The notes beneath the pieces were generated by a model, which ran no database searches, had not been told where the DNA came from, and saw only the letters and a list, made by a program, of their open reading frames with translations. The position numbers were made by a program, and so were the translations under genes. Of a stretch of 64,000 nt of DNA, positions 18,783 through 28,031 are shown in pieces. Where the stretch lies: NCBI RefSeq assembly GCF_000829825.1, contig NZ_JXSL01000030.1, forward strand, positions 317,501-381,500, written 5' to 3'. This DNA comes from Paramagnetospirillum magnetotacticum MS-1 (GTDB lineage: Bacteria; Pseudomonadota; Alphaproteobacteria; Rhodospirillales; Magnetospirillaceae). Within the stretch, counting starts at the first letter, position 1. Each line of letters begins with the position of its first letter.

Positions 18783-19799
18783 TTACTTCTTCAGGTAATC
18801 GCGGATGAGAACCTCGGCGATCTGCACGGCGTTCAAGGCCGCGCCCTTACGCAGGTTGTCGGCCACGCACCAGAAGTTCAGGCCGTTCTTGACCGTCGGG
18901 TCCTTGCGGATGCGGCTGATATAGACCGGGTCTTCGCCGGTGGTGTCGAGCGGCGTGATATAGCCGCCCGGCTCGCGGGTATCCATCACCACCACGCCCT
19001 CGGCCTCGCGCAGGGCCTTGGTGGCCTCGGCCACGCTGACGGGGCGCTCGAATTCCACATTGATGGATTCCGAATGGCTGACGAAGACCGGCACGCGCAC
19101 GCAAGTCGCGGTCACCGAGATATCGGGATCGAGGATCTTGGCGGTCTCCACCACCATCTTCCACTCTTCCTTGGTCGAGCCGTCATCCATGAAGACGTCG
19201 ATCTGAGGAATCAGGTTGAAGGCGATCTGCTTGGGAAACTTCTGCGGCTTGATGGCGTCATGGACCAGAATGCCCTTTGTCTGGTCGTAAAGTTCGTCCA
19301 TGCCTTCCTTACCGGCGCCCGACACCGACTGGTAGGTGGAGACGACCACGCGCTTGATCTTGCCCAGCTTGTGCAGCGGCTTCAACGCAACCACCATCTG
19401 AATGGTGGAGCAATTGGGATTGGCGATGATGCCGCGCTTCTTGTACTGGGCGATGGCTTCCGGGTTGACCTCGGGCACCACCAGGGGCACGTCGGGCTCC
19501 ATGCGGAAGTGCGAGGTATTGTCAATCACCACACAGCCAGCGGCGGCGGCGCGCGGGCTGTGCAGGGCGGAGACCTTGGCGCCCGGCGACGACAAGGCGA
19601 TATCGCAGCCCTTGAAGTCGAACGTGGCCAGATCCTTGCACTTCAGTACCTTGTCCCCGAAGGAGACCTCACGGCCCACCGAGCGCTCGCTGGCCAGGGC
19701 GACGACCTCATCGGCAGGGAACTTGCGATCCGCCAGAATTTGCAGCATCGCCCGGCCCACATTGCCCGTAGCGCCGATCACAGCAACCTTGTAACCCAT
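18783..19799 (-). CDS. asd: Aspartate-semialdehyde dehydrogenase
   Basis: NADPH-dependent reduction of aspartyl phosphate to aspartate semialdehyde, the branch point to lysine/diaminopimelate, threonine and methionine. 338 residues: nucleotide-binding VAVIGATGNVGRAML at the N-terminus, catalytic Cys in NPNCSTIQMV (~130), GSGAGKEG-like SVSGAGKEGMDEL, and the catalytic His region in RVPVFVSHSESINVEF. The ATG at 19799 is preceded by GGAGAAGAGAAG. A candidate transcription attenuator with its own leader peptide lies directly upstream (19857-20019). Confidence 0.96.
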   Translation of the reverse strand: MGYKVAVIGATGNVGRAMLQILADRKFPADEVVALASERSVGREVSFGDKVLKCKDLATFDFKGCDIALSSPGAKVSALHSPRAAAAGCVVIDNTSHFRMEPDVPLVVPEVNPEAIAQYKKRGIIANPNCSTIQMVVALKPLHKLGKIKRVVVSTYQSVSGAGKEGMDELYDQTKGILVHDAIKPQKFPKQIAFNLIPQIDVFMDDGSTKEEWKMVVETAKILDPDISVTATCVRVPVFVSHSESINVEFERPVSVAEATKALREAEGVVVMDTREPGGYITPLDTTGEDPVYISRIRKDPTVKNGLNFWCVADNLRKGAALNAVQIAEVLIRDYLKK

Positions 19800-19856
19800 C
19801 TTCTCTTCTCCGTGTCTCCAGGAGCCCCTGCAATCCCTGGCGCTTTTTCGCATGCG

Positions 19857-19942
19857 AAAAGGCCCGCGGGAAACTTGCCGCGGGCCTTTTTCGTACGATC
19901 GTGACGAACCGGCCCGCTCAAGCGGTCTTGGTGGTGCCGGTT
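19857..19942 (-). promoter_or_regulatory. Candidate Thr/Lys-responsive transcription attenuator of asd
   Basis: Four segments on the minus strand can pair in exclusive ways. Segment 1, AACCGGC (19942-19936, inside the leader-peptide codons), pairs with segment 2, GCCGGTT (19913-19907). Segment 2 as GCGGGCC (19917-19911, directly after the leader stop) pairs instead with segment 3, GGCCCGC (19886-19880). Segment 3 pairs with segment 4 to give a 13-bp hairpin AAAAGGCCCGCGG / CCGCGGGCCTTTT (19890-19857), i.e. a terminator with a short T-run. A ribosome stalled at the Thr/Lys codons would mask segment 1 and favour 2:3, letting transcription reach asd. Pairings are seen directly; function is inferred. 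Confidence 0.65.
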
Positions 19943-20019
19943 TTAGTAGTGACGAAGGCCGCCGCCGGGGCGAAACCCCGGGCGTGGGAACCGTTTGCCT
20001 TGGACAAGCAGACGAACAT
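19918..20019 (-). CDS. Leader peptide of asd, 33 aa
   Basis: Small frame on the minus strand beginning MFVCLSKANGSH and ending VTTKTGTTKTA before TGA. Nine of the last eleven residues before the final Ala include five-plus Thr and two Lys codons, amino acids made through Asd. The ATG at 20019 has an excellent ribosome site (GGAGG, five-base spacer); an in-frame ATG at 20031 exists without one. The stop codon abuts segment 2 of the attenuator. No other function suggested. It resembles the thrL-type leader logic of enterobacteria, but not its sequence. Confidence 0.65.
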   Translation of the reverse strand: MFVCLSKANGSHARGFAPAAAFVTTKTGTTKTA

Positions 20020-20091
20020 CACGTCCTCCATCGGAAGGCGTAGCATTAACGGAAGCCGTTGCGCCGCGCAAGGGGAAAGGGGTGGGGAGCC

Positions 20092-21402
20092 TCAGCTCCC
20101 CTTGATGCCCGAGCATACCCGCGAGATGAAGGCGTCGATATCGTCGTTCATGCTGACCGTACGGCTGGCCAAATCACCGGCAGCGATCAGCACCTGACCG
20201 GCGGCGTCGGTGGCGGTGCCCGCCGTCGACGCCACTTCGCCGATAGTGTCGGCCACGGTCTGCACGTCGGCGGCGACGGTGCGGATGGACCGACTCATTT
20301 CGGCCACCGCCGCGCTTTGCTGCTCGGTCGTGGCGGCAATGCCGGTGGCGTTGTCGTTGATCTCGCGGATCTTGCCCGCAATATTGCGCACCGCATCCAC
20401 GGCCTGGCCGGTTGCCTGACGCATGCCGTTGATCTGGCTGGAAATTTCGTCGGTGGCCCGCGCCGTCTGGTTGGCCAGATGCTTGACCTCGTTGGCCACC
20501 ACGGCGAAGCCCTTGCCCGCCTCGCCCGCCCGAGCCGCCTCGATAGTGGCGTTGAGCGCCAGAAGATTGGTCTGGGCGGCGATCTCGGTGATCAGGCTGA
20601 CCACTTCGCCGATCTTCTGGGCCGCCACATTGAGACCGTTGATGGCCTCGTCGGTCTCGGTGGCGACGCGCACCGTCTCCTGGGCCATGCGGGCCGATTC
20701 CTGGATGCGCGAAGCCACGTCGCGGATACCCGACGACACCTGCTCGGCGGCGGCGGCCACGGATTCCACATGGGAATAGGCGTCCTCGGCCGCACCGGCG
20801 ACGCGGGTGGATTGTTCGCTGGTCTGGGACGCGATATCGGACATCTGCTGGGCGGTGGCTTCCAGTTCCGTGGCGGTGGAGGCCACGACCTGGGTCACAT
20901 GCTTGATGGTGTTGCCCACGCCGGTGGCCTCGGCGCTGAAGGCCTGGGCACGCTTTTCCATTTCGCTCAGCGCCTGGTTGATCAGGCGGGCGTGGTCGGC
21001 GAATTCGCCCACCAGGCCATCGGTGAGGATGTGGCGGAAATAACGCCCTTCCGAGGTCAGCGTCATGGCAGCGTCAGCCTCCTTGGTGAAGGCCTCGGTC
21101 AAATCGAGAAGGCGGTTGACCGCTTTGTCCAGCTGGCCGAGGACACCGCCTTCAGTGATCCCCACCACACGCACGTCCAGACGCCCGGCCCCGGCCTCGG
21201 CCAGAATGGTGCAAGCCCGGTGGATGGAGGCCCGCGCGCGGTTGAGATAGAACAGCGCAGCCAGTGCCCCCAAGGCAGCCAGCCCGATGGCCCCGGCATC
21301 GAGCAGGGTCCCTCGGCTGAGCGCGATTACCGCGCCGATGCCGCACAGCACCGCCGACAGGACGGCGGCGGCCAAGGCCCTAGAGAGAGAAGACGAATTC
21401 AT
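20092..21402 (-). CDS. Methyl-accepting chemotaxis protein without large sensor domain
   Basis: Signalling receptor for the chemotaxis kinase CheA. 436 residues: two closely spaced N-terminal membrane helices (about 10-28 and 31-45, [19 protein letters not shown] and [10 protein letters not shown]), a helical linker, and a full cytoplasmic domain with the hairpin tip [35 protein letters not shown] (recognised in parts). There is no periplasmic sensor. The start at 21402 lies inside the upstream PAS gene (23-base overlap), so the PAS protein probably supplies the input, like a split Aer receptor. Ends in a GGGGAGC/GCTCCCC hairpin over the stop. Confidence 0.92.
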   Translation of the reverse strand: MNSSSLSRALAAAVLSAVLCGIGAVIALSRGTLLDAGAIGLAALGALAALFYLNRARASIHRACTILAEAGAGRLDVRVVGITEGGVLGQLDKAVNRLLDLTEAFTKEADAAMTLTSEGRYFRHILTDGLVGEFADHARLINQALSEMEKRAQAFSAEATGVGNTIKHVTQVVASTATELEATAQQMSDIASQTSEQSTRVAGAAEDAYSHVESVAAAAEQVSSGIRDVASRIQESARMAQETVRVATETDEAINGLNVAAQKIGEVVSLITEIAAQTNLLALNATIEAARAGEAGKGFAVVANEVKHLANQTARATDEISSQINGMRQATGQAVDAVRNIAGKIREINDNATGIAATTEQQSAAVAEMSRSIRTVAADVQTVADTIGEVASTAGTATDAAGQVLIAAGDLASRTVSMNDDIDAFISRVCSGIKGS

Positions 21403-21904
21403 CGTAGGGCACTCCCGCGCCTTGCAGTTTGGCGACAACGGCCTGGAAGGCGGCTTCCATGCCCACCTTGCGGTCGGAATGACCATTTTCGATGGCCAGC
21501 AGATCCTTATAGAGAGCCTCGGCCTTCTCCACCGCGTCGCGCCGGGGGACACGGCGGTTGGAATGATAACTGACGATCTTGCCCGACTTGTCGAAGGTGG
21601 GCGTCACATGGGCCAGAACCCAATAATGATCGCCGTTCTTGGAACGGTTCTTCACATAGGCGAAGATTTCCTTGCCAGCCTCGATGGTGTCCCACAACAG
21701 TTTGAAGACGCAGCGCGGCATATCCGGATGACGGATGATGCTGTGCGGCTGATTAAGGATCTCGGCCTCGGAAAAGCCAGCCATCCGCAGAAAGACCTCA
21801 TTGGCGTAGATGATCCGCCCTTTGGTATCGGTCTTGCTGACAATGATTTCATCCGCGCCGAACATACGCTCGACCCCGGACAAGTAAACACCAGGACGCG
21901 ACAT
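21380..21904 (-). CDS. PAS-domain sensor protein, Aer-like
   Basis: 174-residue soluble protein with one PAS domain very similar in pattern to the N-terminus of the aerotaxis receptor Aer: [44 protein letters not shown] and [20 protein letters not shown]. In Aer this domain binds FAD; whether it does here cannot be seen. It overlaps the downstream receptor gene by 23 bases in another frame, so the two are made together and probably act as a two-part redox/aerotaxis receptor. A TTGACA promoter lies about 100 bases upstream. Confidence 0.88.
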   Translation of the reverse strand: MSRPGVYLSGVERMFGADEIIVSKTDTKGRIIYANEVFLRMAGFSEAEILNQPHSIIRHPDMPRCVFKLLWDTIEAGKEIFAYVKNRSKNGDHYWVLAHVTPTFDKSGKIVSYHSNRRVPRRDAVEKAEALYKDLLAIENGHSDRKVGMEAAFQAVVAKLQGAGVPYDEFVFSL

Positions 21905-22345
21905 GACATTTCCCCACTTCGTCAGAGCGCCGGGCAGCTACCCGCATCATGGACGTCCCGACCCAACACCCCGGAACAATCCTGTACGGATATTACCCCA
22001 AATCAGTTTAGATACTATGAATAAGAATGTGTCAAAAGCATGGACAAGAATATGTCGAAATGTAACGCCATGCAGGGTTGCATAGGCAGCGATCCTTACA
22101 GATTCTTGACATTGGAAACCGCTCCTTCCCCTTCCATACTCGCCACCCCACCCAAATACCATTGAATGCCAGTGCGGCCTAAACTCTGGAGGGAGCGGGA
22201 AATCGCCCACCATCCCCACCCATTCGGGTGTTTTATTTAAAATAATTCAAACTTTAGAACCCGCCACGCCCGTCGCTTTTCCTTTGCGTCCTGGCGCCAC
22301 ATCCCTATGCTCGCGCCGCCTGCGTCCCCCCCAAGAGAGCCGGGA
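21905..22345. other. Divergent intergenic region, 441 bp, AT-richer
   Basis: No gene recognised. It separates the leftward PAS-chemoreceptor pair from rlmJ and is AT-richer than its surroundings. It contains one good sigma-70-like promoter for the PAS gene (22007-22035) and an AT-rich stretch (22230-22256) that could host the rlmJ promoter. Confidence 0.5.
22007..22035 (-). promoter_or_regulatory. Sigma-70-like promoter of the PAS-chemoreceptor operon
   Basis: On the minus strand, TTGACA (22035-22030), a 17-base spacer and TCTAAA (22012-22007), about 100 bases before the PAS start codon. Confidence 0.5.
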
Positions 22346-23194
22346 ATGAACTACCGCCACGCCTTCCATGCCGGAAACTTCGCCGATGTGATGAAGCACG
22401 CCGTCCTGGCCCTGGTCATCGCCAGCCTGAAGCGCAAGGACACACCGTTCTTCGCTCTCGACACCCATGCGGGGATCGGCGCCTATGATCTGGAAGCCCC
22501 CCAGGCCGACAAGACTGGCGAATACCTGAACGGCATCGCCCGCGTTCTTGACGCCGACCAGCCGCCAGCCGATCTGGAACCCTATCTGGCCGTGGTGCGC
22601 GGGTGGAATTCGGGCGGATCGCTCCGTCGCTATCCCGGCTCGCCGGAACTGGTCCGCGGCCTGATGCGCCCCCAGGACCGCATGGCCCTGGTGGAACTGC
22701 ATCCCGAGGATGTGGAGACATTGCGCGCCCGCTTTCACGGCGACCGCCGGGTGGGGGTCCACCATCTGGACGGCTATACCGCCGCCAAGGGATTGCTGCC
22801 TCCCCTCGAGCGCCGGGGGCTGGTGCTGATGGACCCGCCCTTCGAGGTCAAGAACGAGTTCGACCGCCTGCTGGCAGCATTGCGCCGCACACGCAAGCTG
22901 TGGCCCACCGGCATCATTCTCGCCTGGTATCCCATCAAGGGACGCGAGCCGGTGGATGGCTTTCTTCAGGCCGTCGCCGATGATGGAGGGCCGGAATCCC
23001 TGGCCGCCGAATTGCTGCTGCGGCCGGCACAGGACCCGTTCAAGCTGAACGGCAGCGGCCTGCTGATCATCAATCCGCCCTGGCAATTGCGGGAAAGCCT
23101 CGAACGGCTGCTGCCCTGGCTGGCCTCCATCATGGCGCCCGCGACCGGATTCTCGACCGTCCGGCAGGTGATCGCCGAGAAGACCCTCGGGTAA
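22346..23194 (+). CDS. rlmJ: 23S rRNA (adenine2030-N6)-methyltransferase
   Basis: Methylates A2030 of 23S rRNA. 282 residues beginning MNYRHAFHAGNFADVMKHAVL, the signature N-terminus of RlmJ; SAM-binding region DTHAGIGAYDL; catalytic DPPF motif (LVLMDPPFEVKNEF); family C-terminal part GSGLLIINPPW. Start at 22346 fits the family precisely. Monocistronic. Confidence 0.95.
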   Translation: MNYRHAFHAGNFADVMKHAVLALVIASLKRKDTPFFALDTHAGIGAYDLEAPQADKTGEYLNGIARVLDADQPPADLEPYLAVVRGWNSGGSLRRYPGSPELVRGLMRPQDRMALVELHPEDVETLRARFHGDRRVGVHHLDGYTAAKGLLPPLERRGLVLMDPPFEVKNEFDRLLAALRRTRKLWPTGIILAWYPIKGREPVDGFLQAVADDGGPESLAAELLLRPAQDPFKLNGSGLLIINPPWQLRESLERLLPWLASIMAPATGFSTVRQVIAEKTLG

Positions 23195-23204
23195 CCCCCC
23201 GATA

Positions 23205-23223
23205 TTGCAGTGCAGAACTGCAA
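23205..23223 (+). promoter_or_regulatory. TTGC-type palindrome, candidate PhaR-like operator
   Basis: TTGCAGT-GCAGA-ACTGCAA, a perfect 7-bp inverted repeat whose left half TTGCAGTGCA is identical to the site in front of the phasin gene at 34694. It lies about 100 bases upstream of the outer-membrane-like gene. Confidence 0.45.
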
Positions 23224-23324
23224 CACTTCGAAAGAATCAAATCCGCGGTCGCTTCGGGGGCTTCCCCCCGGGCTGCCGCGCACTTATATCTTACCGAAGC
23301 GATACACCTTCTCCCGTTTCGGCC

Positions 23325-23957
23325 ATGACATCCGCGAGATCCGCCCTGTTTGCCATTCTGGCGCTGCCCTTGTGGGCGGTGGGATCGGCGGATTCGGCGG
23401 AATTGTCCCCGACCGCGCGGCTGGTTCCCGGCGGCGGCGGCGCGCGTGCCGAGACGCCGGTCTTCGGTCTGGGCGAGACTCAATTGCCCCTGGCCTCATC
23501 GGGCAAGCTGTCGGTGGGAACCCTGTCGGGTCCGTCCGCGGGCCTGTCCGGTCATCCGCTGGCCTTCGGCCTGCCGGGAAGTCCGCTGGCGGTGGGCGGC
23601 TATGTGGCCTATGGCGGCGCGTCATCCCAGTTGTCCTCGTCGCTACGCAGCGACGGCCTTTCCAGAGGCGCCAATCTGGCGGCCTCATGGGGCGGCGGAG
23701 TGCTGGGCAACGACAGCCGGGCGGCCCTCGCCCTGGGGGTGAGCCGCATCAGCCCCAATACCCAGCAGCCCTCCCTGACCCTGGCCGATCCCTATCGCGC
23801 CGGAACCGGCACCGAAATCAACATGTCGCTCAGCCTGATCCATCAGGTCAGCCCGTCCTTCAGCGTCGGCGGCATGGCCGGAGCCAACCGCAGCAACGGC
23901 ACCGAATCCTCTGGAACCGGCCTGTCGCTCGGCGCGGGTCTGGGCTACCGATTCTAA
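23325..23957 (+). CDS. Small outer-membrane beta-barrel-like protein
   Basis: 210 residues. A signal peptide is evident (SARSALFAILALPLWAVGSADSAE), followed by Gly/Ser/Leu-rich alternating strands and a C-terminal ...LGAGLGYRF, ending in the aromatic Phe typical of outer-membrane barrels. Family not recognised. The start at 23325 places the signal peptide at the N-terminus; the frame is open upstream but has no better site. Its stop overlaps that of the convergent SPOR lipoprotein by three bases. A TTGC-type palindrome shared with phasin promoters lies upstream. Confidence 0.65.
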   Translation: MTSARSALFAILALPLWAVGSADSAELSPTARLVPGGGGARAETPVFGLGETQLPLASSGKLSVGTLSGPSAGLSGHPLAFGLPGSPLAVGGYVAYGGASSQLSSSLRSDGLSRGANLAASWGGGVLGNDSRAALALGVSRISPNTQQPSLTLADPYRAGTGTEINMSLSLIHQVSPSFSVGGMAGANRSNGTESSGTGLSLGAGLGYRF

Positions 23958-24736
23958 TCGCGCCCGGTCACGCCGCATTCGGCGATGGTTTTGCCCAATT
24001 CCTTGCAGATGAGCTTGGCCCCGGCATCGTCCTTGGCTCCGGCGAACAGGCGCACGAACTTGCCCTTCCCCTTGAGATCGACGGATTTCATGACCGGCTC
24101 GGATGCCTTGAGAGTGCCCGAACGCTCGGCCAGGATGCCCCAACCCTTTTTGGCCCAGGCTTCCGTCTTGTAAGACGCCAGATAGACCAGCTTGCGTGGG
24201 GCCTCGGGCGGCGGAGGCGGAGCCGCCACCGGAGCGGGAACGGGCGCAACCGCCATGGGCGGAGCGGCCGGTTCCGCCATCATGGGCGCCGGATTGGCGG
24301 CCAGCTTCTCGCCTCGCTCCAGCCGCAAGATCCAAGCGCCATAGCGGGTCACCAGTGCGCCGTCGTTCATGGCCGCATAGGTGGCGAGGGGCTTGCCGTC
24401 GCACTCCACCCTCAGCACCGCCACCTTGTCGGCCACGCCCGGCCAATCGGGGGCAGCGGCTCCGATCACGATCGACAGCGGAGCCTGATCTTGCAGATAG
24501 ACCGGCGAGGCACAGACCCGGCCCGCGGCGTCACCGGCCCGGCCGGCCTCCATGGACACCGCCTGACCGCGCGGGGCGGAAGCGCTATCGGACACCACCC
24601 CCGAGGGGAAGGCGTCGGTAACGATCCAGGTGCCGTTATACCAGGTCCCCACCGCGGGCTGGACCGTGGAGGCACAGCCCCCCAGCACAGCGAGAGCGCC
24701 GAGCGACAGGACGGAGAGTGAAAGCCGATGGGTCAT
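23954..24736 (-). CDS. Lipoprotein with C-terminal SPOR-like domain
   Basis: 260 residues. Lipoprotein signal with lipobox LGGC (around residue 20), a central globular part with several Cys and aromatic residues, a Pro/Ala-rich linker (APVPAPVAAPPPPPEAP), and a C-terminal segment YLASYKTEAWAKKGWGIL ... FVRLFAGAKDDAGAKLICKELGK that matches the SPOR pattern for binding denuded peptidoglycan. The ATG at 24736 has GAGG six bases upstream. It follows the carbonic anhydrase by 8 bases, so they are probably one operon. Confidence 0.8.
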   Translation of the reverse strand: MTHRLSLSVLSLGALAVLGGCASTVQPAVGTWYNGTWIVTDAFPSGVVSDSASAPRGQAVSMEAGRAGDAAGRVCASPVYLQDQAPLSIVIGAAAPDWPGVADKVAVLRVECDGKPLATYAAMNDGALVTRYGAWILRLERGEKLAANPAPMMAEPAAPPMAVAPVPAPVAAPPPPPEAPRKLVYLASYKTEAWAKKGWGILAERSGTLKASEPVMKSVDLKGKGKFVRLFAGAKDDAGAKLICKELGKTIAECGVTGRD

Positions 24737-24744
24737 CACTCACC

Positions 24745-25515
24745 TCACATCACGTCGAGCAGCAGCTTGCGGCGATTGAGCGGCTGAACCGGGCGGGCGT
24801 TGTTGGGAAACAGCTTGGCGAAAGCGGCCAACTGCTCGGCCGAGGCGGTAACGGCCTGACGATACACCACCCACTGCACCACCTCGGAACAGGGCGGCGT
24901 GGTCAGCGATCCGGCATAGCGGAAGGTGACCGGGTCCTTGGGCAGCAGCATGGAGGCGTCAAGCATGGACGTGCCCGTGGCGGTTTCGCCCCCCTTGGCG
25001 GGCATCACCTGCCAGATGGCTTCCAGCGCCGGATTGGCGGCACCCTTGGCGATCATAACGCCCAGAACGGCCAGCCCGCCATCGGCCGCCTTGTGGACGA
25101 AGTGGCATTCCATGTCGAAGAAAGCGCCATCCACCGTATGTTCGCTGGGATGGTGGAAGTGGAATTGCAGCAGGTCATAGGACTTGCCGTCCAGCATCAA
25201 GCTGCCACCGCCCGCGCAATCGACCTGAATGGTGTGGCCGTTGTTCTGGACCCGAAGGGGAATGGGCCGCCAAGCGGTCAAGGGATCGCCGATGATGGCG
25301 GCGATGGGCTTGGAAAGATCGACGGGCGACTGTTCGCGCCCCATGGAACAGGCGGCGTATTCCGGCGACAGCATGCCCCATTCCTTGGGCCCGCCATGTC
25401 CCTCATAGGCCCAGTGGGCACCCTCGGACGCCACCGCTTCGGCAATAGACCCGCCGCAGGCGCCGCACAGGCAGGCGGCACCACTGGCCCCCTTGAGGAA
25501 TGAACGACGATCCAT
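24745..25515 (-). CDS. Alpha-type carbonic anhydrase, exported
   Basis: Hydration of CO2 to bicarbonate in the periplasm. 256 residues. The N-terminus MDRRSFLKGASGAA is a twin-arginine signal. Zinc ligands of the alpha class are visible: the two His of LLQFHFHHPSEH and the His of ECHFVHK; the substrate-side motif LTTPPCSE is also conserved. The start at 25515 is chosen to give the Tat signal; an upstream in-frame start would add eight residues. Tat export agrees with cofactor-loaded folding before transport. Partner gene downstream is a SPOR lipoprotein. Confidence 0.92.
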   Translation of the reverse strand: MDRRSFLKGASGAACLCGACGGSIAEAVASEGAHWAYEGHGGPKEWGMLSPEYAACSMGREQSPVDLSKPIAAIIGDPLTAWRPIPLRVQNNGHTIQVDCAGGGSLMLDGKSYDLLQFHFHHPSEHTVDGAFFDMECHFVHKAADGGLAVLGVMIAKGAANPALEAIWQVMPAKGGETATGTSMLDASMLLPKDPVTFRYAGSLTTPPCSEVVQWVVYRQAVTASAEQLAAFAKLFPNNARPVQPLNRRKLLLDVM

Positions 25516-25578
25516 CACAGCCCCTCCCATCAAACACACTCGGATGGAAAGGCTATCGCCGAATCGGCCCGCCGTCCA

Positions 25579-27534
25579 TCACTCGTCAAGCTCGCGGCGT
25601 CCGGTGAACAGGTCCAGCGCCTCCGGGTTGGCCAGGGCCTCCTTGTTCTTGACGGCGCGGCCATGGACCACGTCGCGCACCGCCAGTTCGACGATCTTTC
25701 CCGATTTGGTGCGTGGGATATCGGCCACCTGCACAATCTTTGCCGGAACATGGCGCGGCGTGGTGTTGTCCTTGATGCGCTTCTTGATGCGCGCCTCCAG
25801 CTCGGGAGTAAGCTTCACCCCGTCGCGCAGCCGCACGAACAGCACGACGCGCACATCGGCCTGCCAGTCCTGGCCGATCACCAGACTTTCCAGCACATCG
25901 TCGATCTGTTCCACCTGGCGGTAGATCTCGGCGGTGCCGATGCGCACGCCGCCGGGATTGAGCGTGGCGTCGGACCGGCCGAAGACGATGATGCCGCCGG
26001 TCTGGGCGTTAAGCTCGACCCAGTCGCCATGGGTCCAGATTCCGGGGAACTTCTCGAAATAGGCGGCCTTGTACTTGTCCCCGTCATGGTCGTTCCAGAA
26101 CCCCACCGGCATGGAGGGGAAGGCCTTGGTACAGACCAATTCACCCTTGGCGCCGTCCAGCGAGGCCCCGTTCTCGTCGAAGACCTCCACCTTCATGCCA
26201 AGGCCGCGCGCCTGGATCTCGCCGCGATAGACCGGCGCCAGCGGATTGCCCAGCATGAAACACGAGATGATGTCGGTACCGCCCGAGATGGAGGCCAACT
26301 GCACATCGGCCTTCACCTTGGCGTAGATATAGTCGAAGCCCTCGGGCGCCAGGACCGAGCCGGTGGAACAGATGGTGCGCACCGTGGCCAGGGAGTGGGT
26401 CTTGATGGGCTCCAGCCCGGCCTTGGCGATGGCGTCGATCCACTTGGCCGAGGTGCCGAACAGGGTCATGCCCTCGGCATCGGCGAAGTCGAACAAGATA
26501 TTGCCGCCCAGATGGCTGGGATTGCCGTCGTAAAGCAGCAAGGTGGCCTCGGCTCCCAGCCCCGCCACCAGCCAGTTCCACATCATCCAGCCGCAAGTGG
26601 TGAAGTAGAAGACCCGGTCGTCACGGCGCACGTCGCAATGCAGACGGTGTTCCTTCAATTGCTGAATCAGCGCGCCGCCCGCCGAGTGGACGATGCATTT
26701 GGGCGCGCCCGTAGTCCCCGAGGAATACATGATGTAAAGGGGATGATCGAAAGGCAGACGGAGGAACTCCACCGCCTTGGGGGCGAACGGCGCCAGGAAG
26801 TCGCCCAGATGCACCGCCTTGGCCACGGCGGAAATATCGGCCGCCTCGCGGGTATAGGGCACCACCACCACCGCCTCCAGCGAGGCGATGCCCGGCACGA
26901 TGGCCGCCAGCTTTTCCAGACAGTCGTGGGACTTGCCCGAATAGAAATAACCTTCCGCCGCCACCAGAACCTTGGGGCCAATCTGGCCGAAGCGGTCCAG
27001 CACGCCCTGGACGCCGAAATCGGGGGAGGCCGAGGACCAGATGGCGCCCAGTGACGCCGCCGCCAGCATGAAGGCCACGGATTCCGGCATATTGGGCATA
27101 TAGCCCGCCACCCGGTCGCCTTGGCCCACTCCAACGGATTTCAGCGCCTGCTGGATGCGCGAGACCAGGGCGTGAAGATCGGCGAAGGACAGCCGCCGCT
27201 TCACCTTGTCCTCGCCCCAGAAGACCATGGCGTCGCCCGCATCGCTGCGCCGCATCAGGTTCTCGGCGAAATTCAGACCCGCCTCGGGGAACCACTTGGC
27301 GCCCGGCATGCGGGCGGCATCGTCAACCACGACAGCGCCCGGACCATCGCCGATGATCCCCGCCTCGTCCCACATCAGCGACCAGAACTGATCGGGCCGG
27401 TCCACCGACCAACGCCACAACGCCGCGTAATCGCGTGCCCCGACCTGAAAGCGGGAATCAGCCTGGCCCATGAACCGGGCCAGCGCCGAGCCCTCGGCAC
27501 GCTCCTTCGACGGCTGCCACAGCATTACGGACAT
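25579..27534 (-). CDS. Acetoacetyl-CoA synthetase
   Basis: Activates acetoacetate to acetoacetyl-CoA with ATP, feeding ketone or PHB breakdown products back to central metabolism. 651 residues, ANL superfamily: P-loop [16 protein letters not shown]5-like motif [10 protein letters not shown], acetoacetate-specific family stretch [15 protein letters not shown], and the C-terminal catalytic Lys in [16 protein letters not shown]. Sequence layout ([11 protein letters not shown] start, [12 protein letters not shown]) matches AacS rather than acetyl-CoA synthetase. Together with two phasins in the window it indicates active polyhydroxybutyrate metabolism. Monocistronic. Confidence 0.9.
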   Translation of the reverse strand: MSVMLWQPSKERAEGSALARFMGQADSRFQVGARDYAALWRWSVDRPDQFWSLMWDEAGIIGDGPGAVVVDDAARMPGAKWFPEAGLNFAENLMRRSDAGDAMVFWGEDKVKRRLSFADLHALVSRIQQALKSVGVGQGDRVAGYMPNMPESVAFMLAAASLGAIWSSASPDFGVQGVLDRFGQIGPKVLVAAEGYFYSGKSHDCLEKLAAIVPGIASLEAVVVVPYTREAADISAVAKAVHLGDFLAPFAPKAVEFLRLPFDHPLYIMYSSGTTGAPKCIVHSAGGALIQQLKEHRLHCDVRRDDRVFYFTTCGWMMWNWLVAGLGAEATLLLYDGNPSHLGGNILFDFADAEGMTLFGTSAKWIDAIAKAGLEPIKTHSLATVRTICSTGSVLAPEGFDYIYAKVKADVQLASISGGTDIISCFMLGNPLAPVYRGEIQARGLGMKVEVFDENGASLDGAKGELVCTKAFPSMPVGFWNDHDGDKYKAAYFEKFPGIWTHGDWVELNAQTGGIIVFGRSDATLNPGGVRIGTAEIYRQVEQIDDVLESLVIGQDWQADVRVVLFVRLRDGVKLTPELEARIKKRIKDNTTPRHVPAKIVQVADIPRTKSGKIVELAVRDVVHGRAVKNKEALANPEALDLFTGRRELDE

Positions 27535-27719
27535 GGTTCCTCCACCTTACGATCAGCCGTTCGTTTCTACCGCGAAGACCCGCCCGCGCCAAGCGCGATC
27601 CAGTGGGCTACCCCAGAGCCCTGGCGTCCAAGACACATTTTGCTTCAATGAATCCCTGGAGGCGCAGACGAAGTCGTAGCATACTCGCCCCGCAGGCAAT
27701 TGAGGAATTCAGGTTTCAC

Positions 27720-28022
27720 ATGGACATCTCCATTTCCCACCAGGACGACACCCTGACCGTGCGCCTCGACGGGACCATGGACTACACCGTCACCGCCCAG
27801 ATGAACGGACTGATCACCGACCTCAATTCCATCAAGGCGTCGCGGGTGATCTTCGATCTGGTCAAGGTGGGGCGAGTGGATTCCGTCGGATTGGGCATGC
27901 TTCATCTGGCCAAGGACGAGATTATCGGCAAGGGCCGTCGTCTGACCTTGCGTGGCGCGGCGGGAAATGTCCGGCGTCTGTTCGAGCTGACCGACGGCGA
28001 TTCCAGCTTCGATTTCGAATAG
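27720..28022 (+). CDS. STAS-domain protein
   Basis: 100-residue single STAS domain, like an anti-sigma factor antagonist: MDISISHQDDTLTVRLDGTMDYTVTAQMNGLI fold start, and the region around the usual phosphoserine reads VGRVDSVGLGMLHLAKDE, where DS-x-G-L-G keeps the Ser. It could act in a partner-switch or in a chemotaxis/kinase pathway. No cognate anti-sigma kinase is adjacent; it is followed at 9 bases by a J-domain membrane protein. Start at 27720 excludes a non-conserved upstream extension. Confidence 0.85.
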   Translation: MDISISHQDDTLTVRLDGTMDYTVTAQMNGLITDLNSIKASRVIFDLVKVGRVDSVGLGMLHLAKDEIIGKGRRLTLRGAAGNVRRLFELTDGDSSFDFE

Positions 28023-28031
28023 CCCACATCC

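Noticed and set aside
21380-21402. PAS and chemoreceptor genes as one gene broken by a frameshift
   Set aside because: Each part is complete, the second has its own start with GGGAG upstream and membrane helices at its N-terminus; overlapping genes explain it better.
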